From the NCBI RefSeq assembly GCF_032104385.1, contig NZ_DAMCHJ010000005.1, positions 116,287-180,286 on the forward strand: a stretch of DNA of 64,000 nt, given 5' to 3'. The number at the start of each line of letters is the position of its first letter. Within the stretch, counting starts at the first letter, position 1. The stretch comes from Tissierella sp032104385. GTDB lineage: Bacteria > Bacillota > Clostridia > Tissierellales > Tissierellaceae. Below, piece after piece: positions 34,087 to 43,119 of the stretch. The notes under the pieces are model-generated. The model saw only the letters and a program-made list of their open reading frames with translations, had not been told where the DNA came from and did no database searches. The translations under genes were made by a program, and so were the position numbers.

Positions 34087-35172
34087 ATGAAAATAAAAGA
34101 GATACAAGTAGGACAGATATCTGTACCGCTTAAAAAATCATTTAAAACTGCACTTAGAACCGTTGACAAAATTGAAGATATAGTAGTTAAAATAATTACT
34201 GATACAGGACATATTGGATATGGGGAAGCAGCACCTACTGCAGTAATTACTGGTGATACTAAGGGTTCTATAAAATGTGCAGTAGAAAATTACATAGCAC
34301 CACAAATAATAGGATTAGAAATTGAAAATATAGAAGAAATAATGAATAGGATAGACAAATCATTAATTAAAAATACATCTGCTAAGGCTGCTGTGGATAT
34401 AGCAATATATGATCTTTTTGGGCAATTTCATAAATCACCTATATATAAACTTTTAGGAGGATATAGAAAAGAAATCATCTCTGATTTAACCATAAGTGTA
34501 AATTCTCCTGAAGAAATGGCAGAGGATAGTATTGAAGCTGTGAAAAGAGGATATAAAACCCTAAAGATAAAAGTTGGATTAGATTCTCAAATGGATATTA
34601 AGAGAATACAGGCAATAAGAGATGCTATAGGGTATGATATAGATTTAAGATTAGATGCAAACCAAGGATGGAAACCAAAGGAAGCAGTTGTATTACTTAG
34701 AAAAATGGAAGATAAAGGCTTTAATATAGAATTAGTTGAGCAGCCGGTTATTGCTAATGATTTAGAAGGATTAAAATATGTTACTCAAAATGTAAATATA
34801 CCTATATTAGCTGATGAATCTGTATTTTCTCCAGTTGATGCATTAAAGATAATTCAAAATAGGGCGGCAGATTTAATAAATATTAAATTAATGAAAACAG
34901 GTGGTATACATAATGCACTAAAAATATGCTCCATTGCAGAAGTCTATGGTGTTGAATGTATGCTAGGTTGCATGCTTGAAAGTAAATTAAGTGTTAGTGC
35001 AGCAGTTCATTTGGCAGCTTCTAAAAAGATTATAACAAAAATAGATTTAGATGGACCAGGACTATGTAAGGAAGATCCTGTTGAAGGAGGACCTGAATTT
35101 AAAGATTATAAAATTACTTTAAATGATGAACCAGGATTAGGATTTAAAAATATTGGAAATTTAAGCATATGA
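34087..35172 (+). CDS. L-Ala-D/L-Glu epimerase (dipeptide epimerase, YkfB-like)
   Basis: An enolase-superfamily enzyme of 361 residues that epimerises L-Ala-D-Glu to L-Ala-L-Glu so ordinary peptidases can cleave it. Catalytic and metal residues are visible: the KxK motif in LKIKVGLD, LRLDANQGW, ELVEQPV, ILADESVF and INIKLMKTGG, plus CMLES near the end, which is typical of the L-Ala-D/L-Glu group. AAGGAGG precedes the ATG. It lies between a terminator and the dppE promoter region, with no sigma-54 promoter of its own in the 102 bases upstream. It is probably expressed by read-through or a weak local promoter. It corresponds to Bacillus ykfB. Confidence 0.92.
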   Translation: MKIKEIQVGQISVPLKKSFKTALRTVDKIEDIVVKIITDTGHIGYGEAAPTAVITGDTKGSIKCAVENYIAPQIIGLEIENIEEIMNRIDKSLIKNTSAKAAVDIAIYDLFGQFHKSPIYKLLGGYRKEIISDLTISVNSPEEMAEDSIEAVKRGYKTLKIKVGLDSQMDIKRIQAIRDAIGYDIDLRLDANQGWKPKEAVVLLRKMEDKGFNIELVEQPVIANDLEGLKYVTQNVNIPILADESVFSPVDALKIIQNRAADLINIKLMKTGGIHNALKICSIAEVYGVECMLGCMLESKLSVSAAVHLAASKKIITKIDLDGPGLCKEDPVEGGPEFKDYKITLNDEPGLGFKNIGNLSI

Positions 35173-35175
35173 TAA

Positions 35176-35210
35176 TTACGGGAATACGGAATTATTCCGT
35201 ATTCCCGTAA
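35176..35210 (+). promoter_or_regulatory. Double upstream activator site in a 35-bp palindrome
   Basis: 17-bp arms are separated by one base. Each half contains a near copy of the activator site: TTACGGGAATACGGAA (35176-35191) and TTCCGTATTCCCGTAA (35195-35210), each one mismatch from TTCCG-N6-CGGAA. There is no T run after it, so it is a poor terminator. It lies 115-150 bases before the sigma-54 promoter at 35325, at normal enhancer distance. Confidence 0.6.
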
Positions 35211-35324
35211 AAAGAATTTATTTTATTTTTAAAAGTCAAATAATTTTATAGCCTAGATTGTATAATTTATGATAAAATGCTAGATAACTTGGATTTTTCT
35301 TGCTTACAAAATTACTAGAATTGC

Positions 35325-35340
35325 TGGCACAATATTTGCA
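35325..35340 (+). promoter_or_regulatory. Sigma-54 promoter of the dppE operon
   Basis: TGGCACAATATTTGCA is a full match to the sigma-54 consensus TGGCAC-N5-TTGCA, with GG-N10-GC spacing. It lies 120 bases before the dppE start codon. Confidence 0.85.
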
Positions 35341-35459
35341 ATATTTTAATTAATGCAAGTATAGATGGGTATTTATAGCAATGTTATTTAGGAAGGGGGA
35401 AAAAGTAAAATTTAGAAGTAGGAAATCATAAGGATTTTGAAATTAAAGGGGGAGTAAAA

Positions 35460-37292
35460 ATGAAAAAGCTCATGGCTTTAATGTTGGCAATAATGATGAT
35501 TATGGCAGGTTGTTCTACATCTAAGACTTCATCAGATGGAAAAGAGTTAAGGGAATATTCTGTTGTATACTCTGGAGAAATTACTACGCTAGATTATTTA
35601 GTGACTGCAAGTACAAATGAATTTTCATTGGCTGCAAATATGGTAGATAGTTTAATTGACTATGATAAATATGGAGTACCAGTACCAGGATTAGCAACTG
35701 AGTGGGAATCTTCTTCAGATGGATTAGTTTGGACTTTAAAAATTCGGGAAGGAGTAAAATGGGTTACTTATGAAGGAAAAGAGTATGCAGAGGTTAAGGC
35801 AAAGGATTTTGTAGATGCAGCAAAATACTTATTAGACCCAAATAACGAATCTAAAACGGCAAATATATTTTATAGTGTAATTAAAAACGCAGAAGAATAT
35901 TATAATGGTGAAATAGAGGATTTTCATCAAGTAGGTGTAAAAGCAGTAAATGATTATACATTAGAATATACTTTAAAACAGCCTACACCATATTTTCTAT
36001 CTATGCTAAACTATGTTTGCTTCTTACCGGTTAATGGAGATTTTTTAGAAGAAGTAGGAGATAGATTTGGAACAGACAACACTAATTTGTTATATAATGG
36101 TGCTTTTATAATGGAAACCTTTGAACCTCAGACTAAAAGAATTCTTGTAGCAAATAAGGATTACTGGGATAAGGATAATATATTTATAGATAAGATAAAG
36201 ATGACGTACAATAAAGAAGCAGCGACCTTAGGCCCAGAGCTATTTTTACGTGAAGAAATAGATCATACTGAAATATCGGCTTCTTTAGTTGAGGAATGGA
36301 TAAAGGACCCAGCTAAAAAGCATATGTTTAGACCACAGAGAACAAACTTCTATAGCTATTTTTATGCTTTAAATTTTGACCCTAAATTTGATGCTGAATA
36401 TGAGCCTGAAAATTGGAAGATGGCTTTAAACAATCTTAATTTCCGTAAATCTCTATTCCATGCATTAGACAGAAAATCTGCAATGATAACAGCAGAACCT
36501 TATAATCCAGAACAAAGATTATCAAGTACTATTACACCAAAGAGCTTTGTTGATTTAGATGGAGTAGATTATACTGAATTAGGAGGATTAAAAGAATTTT
36601 CAAATAGGGATTCTTTTAATGAAAATTTAGCAAAGGAATATAGAGATAAGGCTATGGAAGAGTTAAAAGGAAAAGTAAAATTTCCAGTAATAGTATATAT
36701 GCCATATAATTCAAGTATGCCTGAGTTGGCAAATAGAGTACAGATTATAGAACAACAAATGGAGAATTTATTAGGTAAGGATTATATTGATATTCAAATA
36801 GATCCAAAACCACCTACAAATTTTTTATCGGAGGTAAGACGTTCAGGAAAATATGCATTTTTAGAATGTAACTGGGGTCCTGATTATGCAGATCCTGAAA
36901 CCTATACAGATCCTTTCGTGCCTGGCGGAGATTATAACTTTCCAGAATATGTAGAAGGATATAATGATTCTAATGGAGAAAAAATATATACTAATTTAGT
37001 AAATAAAGCTAAGGGAGAAGTAATAGATGTAAATAAACGATATGAACTATTTGCTGAGGCAGAAGCATTTTTAATAAAAGAGGCCTTTGTTATACCTTAT
37101 GCATTAGGTGGAGGAGGATATGCAGCTTCTAGATTAAATCCATTTGAATCTCAATATTCACCATTTGGAGTATCGTCAGAGAGATATAAGGGACAGGAAA
37201 TCTTAGAAAAACCTATGAATACAGAAGAATATAAAGCTGCCCTTGAAATATGGGAAAAAGAAAGAGAAGAAGCACTTAAAAATAGTAAATAA
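35460..37292 (+). CDS. Peptide ABC transporter substrate-binding lipoprotein (DppE/OppA-like)
   Basis: A 610-residue family-5 solute-binding protein anchored by a lipoprotein signal (MKKLMALMLAIMMIMAGC). It would capture peptides outside the membrane and deliver them to the permeases encoded next. Family segments include the N-terminal ITTLDYLVTASTNEF, LVWTLKIREGVKW, YTLEYTLKQPTPYFLSML, LNFRKSLFHALDR and LECNWGPDYADPETY. It is the first gene of a seven-gene operon behind a strong sigma-54 promoter. A palindrome at 37300-37333 separates it from the permease genes and may raise its relative expression. Murein-peptide specificity is inferred from context. Confidence 0.9.
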   Translation: MKKLMALMLAIMMIMAGCSTSKTSSDGKELREYSVVYSGEITTLDYLVTASTNEFSLAANMVDSLIDYDKYGVPVPGLATEWESSSDGLVWTLKIREGVKWVTYEGKEYAEVKAKDFVDAAKYLLDPNNESKTANIFYSVIKNAEEYYNGEIEDFHQVGVKAVNDYTLEYTLKQPTPYFLSMLNYVCFLPVNGDFLEEVGDRFGTDNTNLLYNGAFIMETFEPQTKRILVANKDYWDKDNIFIDKIKMTYNKEAATLGPELFLREEIDHTEISASLVEEWIKDPAKKHMFRPQRTNFYSYFYALNFDPKFDAEYEPENWKMALNNLNFRKSLFHALDRKSAMITAEPYNPEQRLSSTITPKSFVDLDGVDYTELGGLKEFSNRDSFNENLAKEYRDKAMEELKGKVKFPVIVYMPYNSSMPELANRVQIIEQQMENLLGKDYIDIQIDPKPPTNFLSEVRRSGKYAFLECNWGPDYADPETYTDPFVPGGDYNFPEYVEGYNDSNGEKIYTNLVNKAKGEVIDVNKRYELFAEAEAFLIKEAFVIPYALGGGGYAASRLNPFESQYSPFGVSSERYKGQEILEKPMNTEEYKAALEIWEKEREEALKNSK

Positions 37293-37299
37293 TTATAAG

Positions 37300-37333
37300 G
37301 ACCTAAGAATTGTTAATTAACAATTCTTAGGTC
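37300..37333 (+). repeat. Perfect 34-bp palindrome between dppE and dppB
   Basis: 17-bp arms at 37300-37316 and 37317-37333 have no spacer and no following T run (TAAAAATAAG). It would form a stable hairpin at the 3' end of the dppE coding part. Such elements often protect the upstream message or partly stop transcription, giving more binding protein than permease. Confidence 0.6.
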
Positions 37334-37446
37334 TAAAAATAAGATACTATAAATTAGATGGAAGATATTTATTAAAATACATATCTATGGAAAAGAAAAA
37401 TTTTGTCAGTACTTAATATATATGACATAAAAAGAGGGGGAAGAAA

Positions 37447-38391
37447 ATGTTTAAATATTCTATTAAGAGATTATTACAATCTTTATTTACCCTGTTTATT
37501 ATAGTTACCATAGTATTTCTTCTAATGAGACTATTGCCTGAAGAAGGATATTTTGGGGATTCCTATGAGAAATTAGATGAACAGCAAAGGGAATCAATAC
37601 TCACCAGTATGGGGCTTAGAGATCCAATATACAAACAATTAGCTAATTTTTATAAAAATATATTAAAAGGTAATTTGGGACAGTCTATTACATTTAGACC
37701 CAAGGTTCCAGTTATGGATATAATAAAAGCCAAGGTACCCTATTCTTTATATTTTGGATTGGCAGCCATAGGTATATCTTTGTTGGTAGGAATAACATTA
37801 GGTATAGCCATGGCTAGGAGTAAAAATAAATTTTGGGATAAATTAGGTACAGGGTATGTTGTATTTATAAGGGCAGTTCCTGCTGCTGTATATTTTCTTT
37901 TTTTACAATTATATCTAACTAATTTATTTAAATTGCCAATATTATTTGATATAGATAAACCTCTAAGTTGGATTTTACCAGCCATATCTATGTCCTTAGG
38001 TGGAATAGCTAGTTATGCCATGTGGATGCGAAGGTATATGGTAGATGAGCTTAATAAGGATTATGTTAAATTGGCTAGGGCAAAAGGATTAAATAATAGA
38101 GCTGTAATGGTAAAACATATATTTCGTAATGCTTTTGTTCCTATGGCACAATATTTGCCTGCTTCCATACTTTTTACCATAGCAGGTTCAATTTATATAG
38201 AGTCCCTATATTCAATTCCTGGCATGGGTGGACTTTTGGTAGAAGTTGTTAGAAGACAAGATAACACTTTAGTCCAGGCCTTAGTACTTATATATTCATC
38301 AATAGGAATAGTAGGATTATTTTTAGGAGATATACTTATGGCTATATTTGATCCTCGTATAAATTTGCAGAAAAAAGGAGGCGCTAGATAA
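37447..38391 (+). CDS. Peptide ABC transporter permease (DppB-like)
   Basis: A 314-residue integral membrane protein with about six helices. N-terminal FKYSIKRLLQSLFTLF is typical of DppB/OppB. The cytoplasmic EAA loop that docks onto the ATPases reads DYVKLARAKGLNNRAVMVKH. GAGGGGG lies just upstream of the ATG. Its TAA stop overlaps the start of the next permease by one base (TAATG), so the two are coupled. It forms the channel with the DppC-like partner. Confidence 0.93.
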   Translation: MFKYSIKRLLQSLFTLFIIVTIVFLLMRLLPEEGYFGDSYEKLDEQQRESILTSMGLRDPIYKQLANFYKNILKGNLGQSITFRPKVPVMDIIKAKVPYSLYFGLAAIGISLLVGITLGIAMARSKNKFWDKLGTGYVVFIRAVPAAVYFLFLQLYLTNLFKLPILFDIDKPLSWILPAISMSLGGIASYAMWMRRYMVDELNKDYVKLARAKGLNNRAVMVKHIFRNAFVPMAQYLPASILFTIAGSIYIESLYSIPGMGGLLVEVVRRQDNTLVQALVLIYSSIGIVGLFLGDILMAIFDPRINLQKKGGAR

Positions 38392-39359
38392 TGGGCAAAG
38401 GTACAGTAAATAAATTGACTAATTCTATAAATGAAGAGCTATTTACGTTTGCAGAATATGACGAAGAAGAAGCAAAACGTGGAGGATATTCTAATTACTC
38501 ATATTGGCGCTCTACTTGGAAAGTTTTTATTCAAAATAAATTAGCAGTTTTTCTTTTAACTTTGATGTGTGCTTTATTGGTATTTACAATAATTCAACCA
38601 TATTTACCAAATCAGAAAATACCAACGGAAATTCATATAAATCCAGATACAAAATTACCACTTTCAAATAAACCGCCTGATTCAGAATTTTGGTTTGGAA
38701 CCAATTCAATCGGTCAGGATCTTTGGTCTCGTATATGGAGTGGGTCTAGGACATCTTTATTAATAGGTATAACAGTAGGAATTTGGGAAGCTGTAATAGG
38801 AATTACAATAGGTGCTATGTGGGGCTATATAAGGTGGCTAGATCGTCCTATCACAGAAATATATAATATACTTAGCAATATTCCTCAAACAATAATATTA
38901 GTGTTGATGACCTATATAATGAAACCAGGTTTGTCTACTATGATTATAGCCATGGGATTAACATCTTGGATAGAAATGGCTCGTTTTGTAAGAAATTTGA
39001 CAGTGATTATTAGGGATAGGGAATATAATCTGGCATCAAAGTGTTTAGGAACTCCTACGAGAAGGATAATAACTAAGAATTTACTTCCATATTTGGTTTC
39101 GGTTATCATGTTAAGTGTAGCATTATCTATTCCTCAAACCATAGGATATGAAGTGTTTTTAACATATATAGGACTTGGACTGCCAGTTAGCATGCCATCA
39201 TTAGGCAATCTTATAAATGAAGGAAGACTTCTTATGATGGTTCCATCTCAAAGATATCAATTGATTTTTCCATCAATAATTATATCAATAATAACTATTT
39301 CATTTTATATGATGGGAAATGTTTTTTCTGATGCAGCAGACCCTAAGAATCATGTATAG
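38391..39359 (+). CDS. Peptide ABC transporter permease (DppC-like)
   Basis: A 322-residue partner permease. An N-terminal cytoplasmic stretch of about 45 residues precedes the first helix. The DppC/OppC hallmark WFGTNSIGQDLWSR follows the first periplasmic loop. The EAA loop reads REYNLASKCLGTPTRRIITK; here the usual EAA start is ASKCLG. The C-terminus ends SDAADPKNHV, as is common in OppC proteins. It overlaps dppB by one base and lies 10 bases before the first ATPase. Confidence 0.93.
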   Translation: MGKGTVNKLTNSINEELFTFAEYDEEEAKRGGYSNYSYWRSTWKVFIQNKLAVFLLTLMCALLVFTIIQPYLPNQKIPTEIHINPDTKLPLSNKPPDSEFWFGTNSIGQDLWSRIWSGSRTSLLIGITVGIWEAVIGITIGAMWGYIRWLDRPITEIYNILSNIPQTIILVLMTYIMKPGLSTMIIAMGLTSWIEMARFVRNLTVIIRDREYNLASKCLGTPTRRIITKNLLPYLVSVIMLSVALSIPQTIGYEVFLTYIGLGLPVSMPSLGNLINEGRLLMMVPSQRYQLIFPSIIISIITISFYMMGNVFSDAADPKNHV

Positions 39360-39369
39360 GAGGTATATT

Positions 39370-40419
39370 ATGGAGGACAAAAAAATTATATTATCTGTAA
39401 AGGATTTAGTTATTAAGTTTAGATTAAGAGGAGATGTTTTAACAGCTATAAGAGGAGCATCATTAGATATATATGAAGGAGAAAGCTTAACCATAGTAGG
39501 AGAGTCTGGTTCTGGTAAATCCGTTTTTACAAAGAGCTTTATGGGATTGATAGATGGAAATGGCTGGATTGATTCAGGAAGTATAACTTTCGAAGGCGAA
39601 GAAATATCAAAATATAAGACGGAGAAGGATTGGCTCAAAATTAGAGGGAAAAAAATTGCTATGGTCTTTCAAGACCCTATGGCCTCATTAAATCCTTTAA
39701 AGACAGTTGGAAAACAAGTACAAGAAACAGTTGAATTACATCAAGGACTAAAAAATGAAGAAGCAAGAAAAAAAGTAATAGAGATATTGGAAGATGTAGG
39801 TATAAATGAGCCTAAAAGAAGATACAAACAATATCCCCATGAGTTTTCAGGGGGTATGAGGCAAAGAGTTGTCATTGCCATAGCTATAGCTTGCAATCCA
39901 AGGATTTTAATATGTGATGAGCCAACTACAGCATTGGATGTAACAATACAAGCTCAGATTTTAAATTTATTGAAAAAGCTTAAAGAGAAATATCAGTTGA
40001 CCACTGTATATATTACCCATGATTTAGGAGTTGTAGCTAATGTTGCAGATAGAATAGCAGTGATGTATGCTGGAGATATAATTGAAATAGGACAATGCGA
40101 GGAAGTGTTTTATAATGCACAACATCCATATACATGGGCATTATTATCCTCACTGCCACAGTTAGGGGTAAAGGGAGAACCTTTATTTTCCATTAAGGGG
40201 ACTCCGCCAAATTTGTTCTATGAAATAAAAGGAGATGCCTTTGCGCCGAGAAATCCTAAGGCGTTAAAAATAGATTTTATAGAAAAACCGCCATATTTTG
40301 ATGTAAGTTCTACTCATAAAGCAAAGACATGGCTTCTAGACCCTAGAGCACCAAAGGTTAATCCGCCTGAATCAATAAAAATATTAAGGCAACAGTGGGA
40401 GGGTACGAGCAATGCATGA
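39370..40419 (+). CDS. Peptide ABC transporter ATP-binding protein (DppD-like)
   Basis: The ATG at 39370 (MEDKKI) is chosen because AGGAGG lies 6 bases upstream; longer in-frame readings have no such site. The 349-residue ATPase has Walker A GESGSGKS, Q-loop VFQDPMASLNPL, signature SGGMRQR, Walker B ILICDEPTTALD and the switch His in YITHD. The C-terminal extension starts FAPRNPKALKI. It lacks the cysteine group that carries an iron-sulfur cluster in many OppD/DppD proteins, including the second system at 46823. It overlaps the next ATPase by 8 bases. Confidence 0.93.
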   Translation: MEDKKIILSVKDLVIKFRLRGDVLTAIRGASLDIYEGESLTIVGESGSGKSVFTKSFMGLIDGNGWIDSGSITFEGEEISKYKTEKDWLKIRGKKIAMVFQDPMASLNPLKTVGKQVQETVELHQGLKNEEARKKVIEILEDVGINEPKRRYKQYPHEFSGGMRQRVVIAIAIACNPRILICDEPTTALDVTIQAQILNLLKKLKEKYQLTTVYITHDLGVVANVADRIAVMYAGDIIEIGQCEEVFYNAQHPYTWALLSSLPQLGVKGEPLFSIKGTPPNLFYEIKGDAFAPRNPKALKIDFIEKPPYFDVSSTHKAKTWLLDPRAPKVNPPESIKILRQQWEGTSNA

Positions 40420-41353
40420 TAAACAAAAAGAAGTTTTATTAGAAGTAAAAAATCTAAGGGTAGAGTTTGGGAGAAAGAAAAATAAATTTGTAGCAGTAAA
40501 AGATGTAAACTTTAATATATATAAGGGAGAAACCTTTGGACTTGTTGGAGAATCTGGGTCAGGGAAAACTACAATAGGAAGGGCTATCGTTCGTTTAAAT
40601 GAAACAGCTGGTGGAGAAATTATATTTAATGGTAAAAAGATAAATGGTAAGATAAGTAAGGAATTAGATAGGGAAATAACCAAAAAGATTCAAATGATAT
40701 TTCAAGATCCTATGGCATCATTAAATGAAAGAGCAAAGGTAGACTATATTATATCAGAAGGGTTGTATAACATAAGAAATTATAAAAATGAAGAAGAAAG
40801 AAAAATAAAGGTAGAAAATGCGCTTCTTGATGTTGGGTTGTTGCCAGAGTTCTTGAGTCGTTTTCCTCATGAGTTTTCAGGGGGGCAAAGACAGAGGATA
40901 GGAGTAGCAAGAGCTGTTGTAATGGAGCCTGAGTTAATAATTGCAGATGAGCCAATATCAGCCTTAGATGTTTCCATTCGTGCACAAGTATTGAACTTAA
41001 TGTCAGAGTTACAGAAAAGTAAAGGATTAACATATTTATTTATTGCCCATGATTTATCTGTAGTGAGGTTTATAACTGATAGAGTAGCTGTAATTCATAA
41101 AGGGAAAATAGTGGAAATGGCTGAAACTGAAAAACTTTATAGAAATCCTCTTCATCCTTATACTAAATCCTTATTTTCCGCAATTCCATTGCCTGATCCA
41201 AGGAAGGAAAGAGCTAAAACATTAGAAGTCTATGATCCTAATTGTCATGATTATGAAAATGACCCACCAAGTTGGGTAGAAATAGAACCTGAACATTTTG
41301 TTCTAGCAAACCATAAGGAAGTAGAAGAATATATGAAAGTACTAAATAGATGA
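40412..41353 (+). CDS. Peptide ABC transporter ATP-binding protein (DppF/YkfD-like)
   Basis: A 313-residue second ATPase of the importer, forming a heterodimer with the DppD-like protein. Motifs: Walker A GESGSGKT, FQDPMASLNER, signature SGGQRQR, Walker B LIIADEPISALD, switch LFIAHD. The C-terminal tail (CHDYENDPPSWVEIEPEH) has one cysteine and no cluster motif. GGAGGG lies about 9 bases before the ATG, inside the previous gene. In Bacillus dpp-ykf the corresponding ATPase is YkfD. Confidence 0.92.
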   Translation: MHDKQKEVLLEVKNLRVEFGRKKNKFVAVKDVNFNIYKGETFGLVGESGSGKTTIGRAIVRLNETAGGEIIFNGKKINGKISKELDREITKKIQMIFQDPMASLNERAKVDYIISEGLYNIRNYKNEEERKIKVENALLDVGLLPEFLSRFPHEFSGGQRQRIGVARAVVMEPELIIADEPISALDVSIRAQVLNLMSELQKSKGLTYLFIAHDLSVVRFITDRVAVIHKGKIVEMAETEKLYRNPLHPYTKSLFSAIPLPDPRKERAKTLEVYDPNCHDYENDPPSWVEIEPEHFVLANHKEVEEYMKVLNR

Positions 41354-41478
41354 AAGTCTAAAAGTTTTACTTAGAGAAAATGTTTCTTAGAGCCTATAAA
41401 TAGAGATAAAAGCAAGGTGTTAGATTTTAAAAAGTTATGGAACAAGATGAAGATATTATATATAAAAGGTGATAAAAA

Positions 41479-42252
41479 ATGATAAAAGATATTGTTATAA
41501 AAGAAATAAATTCTGTAGATGAAGAGGTTTCAGTTATAATAAAAGATTTAACCAATGACCAATGGCTTTTAAAATATAATGAAAATAGAGTTTTTCCATC
41601 TGCCAGCTTAATAAAAATTCCTATAATGATAAAGGCATTGGAATGTGTAGAAAAAGGGGAATATAGTTTAGATGAAAAGATAAAGATTGGAGAAATTGAT
41701 AGAGTAGAATATAGTATTATATCTGAACTTACATTAGAAGAATATACCTTAATAGATTTAATTACTTTAATGATAATCCTCAGTGATAATACTGCTACTA
41801 ATGTTTTAATAGATTTACTAGGGTGTGAAAAAATTAATCAAATGGTAAAAAAACTAAATTGTAATGATACTATATTAAAAAGAAAAATGATGGATTTTAC
41901 AGCTGCAAGAGGAGGCAGAGAAAATCTGACAAGTCCTATGGATATGGCTCTACTCATGGAAAAAATCTATAATAAGTCCATTGTTAGTCCTAAAATCTGT
42001 GAAATTATGATAGATATTTTAACTAGACAAAAACATAGGGATATGTTGCCTAGATATATTTTAGATAAAGTGAAGATAGCAAATAAGACAGGCGAGTTAA
42101 GTGGATTAAATCATGATATAGGAATATTTTATCTAGAAAATATAAATTATTTAATAGGTATATTTACAACAAATGGAAAAGATGATTTAACCGGCAAAAG
42201 AACTATAGGAAGGATTTCAAAACTTGTATATGATAATTTTTCAAGATATTAA
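41479..42252 (+). CDS. Cytosolic serine hydrolase of the class A beta-lactamase fold
   Basis: A 257-residue protein with the three penicillin-recognising motifs: SASLIK (SxxK nucleophile, residues about 42-47), SDN in ILSDNTATN, and KTG in IANKTGELSG. It has no signal peptide, unlike secreted beta-lactamases. I cannot find the omega-loop Glu-x-x-x-Asn that class A enzymes use for deacylation. It lies in the dpp operon between the transporter ATPase and the NlpC/P60 gene. A role as a cytosolic peptidase or amidase acting on imported D-amino-acid peptides is more plausible than antibiotic resistance, but this is inference. Confidence 0.8.
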   Translation: MIKDIVIKEINSVDEEVSVIIKDLTNDQWLLKYNENRVFPSASLIKIPIMIKALECVEKGEYSLDEKIKIGEIDRVEYSIISELTLEEYTLIDLITLMIILSDNTATNVLIDLLGCEKINQMVKKLNCNDTILKRKMMDFTAARGGRENLTSPMDMALLMEKIYNKSIVSPKICEIMIDILTRQKHRDMLPRYILDKVKIANKTGELSGLNHDIGIFYLENINYLIGIFTTNGKDDLTGKRTIGRISKLVYDNFSRY

Positions 42253-42276
42253 ATAATATTATATGAGGTGATAAAA

Positions 42277-43095
42277 TTGAATAGATATAAACTAGGAATT
42301 TTAAATAAAACCGTAGTTCCTATTAACTTAAATCCAAGATCTGATAGTGAAATGGCTGATGAAGGTTTATATGGTATGGTTGTAAAGATTTTAGAAGATG
42401 CTAAAGATGGATGGTATTATGTTGAAACCCATTATAGTTACCATGGATATATTCATGAATCAAATATGATTATAGATACTATGGAAGCAAATGCATGGAT
42501 GAGTAAAGCAAAAAATATAATTATCCATTCAGTAGTTGATGTAATGCCTAATGCAAGTTATAAAGGTTATATAAAAGAAGTTCTAACGAGGGGTGCTGTA
42601 GTAATAGTAACTGGAAGGGAAGAAGAAGGCTGGGCAGAAATTCAATTGGCTGACCGCAGTACAGGGTGGGTTAGAAAAGATTTTATAGGGAGGATAATAA
42701 ACTCTTATAATAAAAATGATGAAAAAGAATTGAGGGATAAATTAGTAAAGACTGCTATGTTATATTTGGGAACACAATATAGATGGGGAGGTAAGAGTCC
42801 TTTAGGTTTAGATTGCTCAGGATTATGCTCCATATCCTATATGCTAAATGGAATTACAATATATAGAGATGCCATAAGAAAAGATGAGTATATGAGAAAA
42901 ATAGAATTAGAAGAAATAAAATTAGGAGATCTTTTATTCTTTCCAGGTCATGTAGCTATGTATATAGGTGAGGACAAATACATACATTCAAGTGCAAGTA
43001 TTAATGGTGTTGGCATAAATAGTTTGGATCCTAGGGATATAGACTATAGGGAGGATTTAGCAAATGCTATAACAGATATAGGTACTATATTCTAA
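42277..43095 (+). CDS. NlpC/P60 endopeptidase with SH3 domains (YkfC-like)
   Basis: TTG 42277 is preferred as start because GAGG ends 8 bases upstream; an in-frame GTG at 42268 overlaps that site. The product is about 272 residues. Two bacterial SH3-like domains occupy about 1-145 (DGWYYVETHYSYHGYI; EGWAEIQLADRSTGWV). The C-terminal NlpC/P60 domain has the catalytic Cys in LGLDCSGLCS and His in FFPGHVAMYIG. The architecture is that of YkfC, which cuts gamma-D-Glu-DAP in free murein peptides with a free N-terminal L-Ala. There is no signal peptide, so it works in the cytosol. It is the last gene of the dppE operon. Confidence 0.92.
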   Translation: MNRYKLGILNKTVVPINLNPRSDSEMADEGLYGMVVKILEDAKDGWYYVETHYSYHGYIHESNMIIDTMEANAWMSKAKNIIIHSVVDVMPNASYKGYIKEVLTRGAVVIVTGREEEGWAEIQLADRSTGWVRKDFIGRIINSYNKNDEKELRDKLVKTAMLYLGTQYRWGGKSPLGLDCSGLCSISYMLNGITIYRDAIRKDEYMRKIELEEIKLGDLLFFPGHVAMYIGEDKYIHSSASINGVGINSLDPRDIDYREDLANAITDIGTIF

Positions 43096-43119
43096 AAATA
43101 ATTAGATATGAAATATGAG

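Noticed and set aside
35176..35210. Palindrome first taken as the epimerase terminator
   Set aside because: There is no T run on either side. Its halves match the TTCCG-N6-CGGAA site of the other sigma-54 promoters, so a regulatory reading is preferred.
41479..42252. Antibiotic-resistance beta-lactamase
   Set aside because: There is no signal peptide and no clear class A omega-loop Glu, and the gene sits in a murein-peptide operon; a resistance role is not supported.
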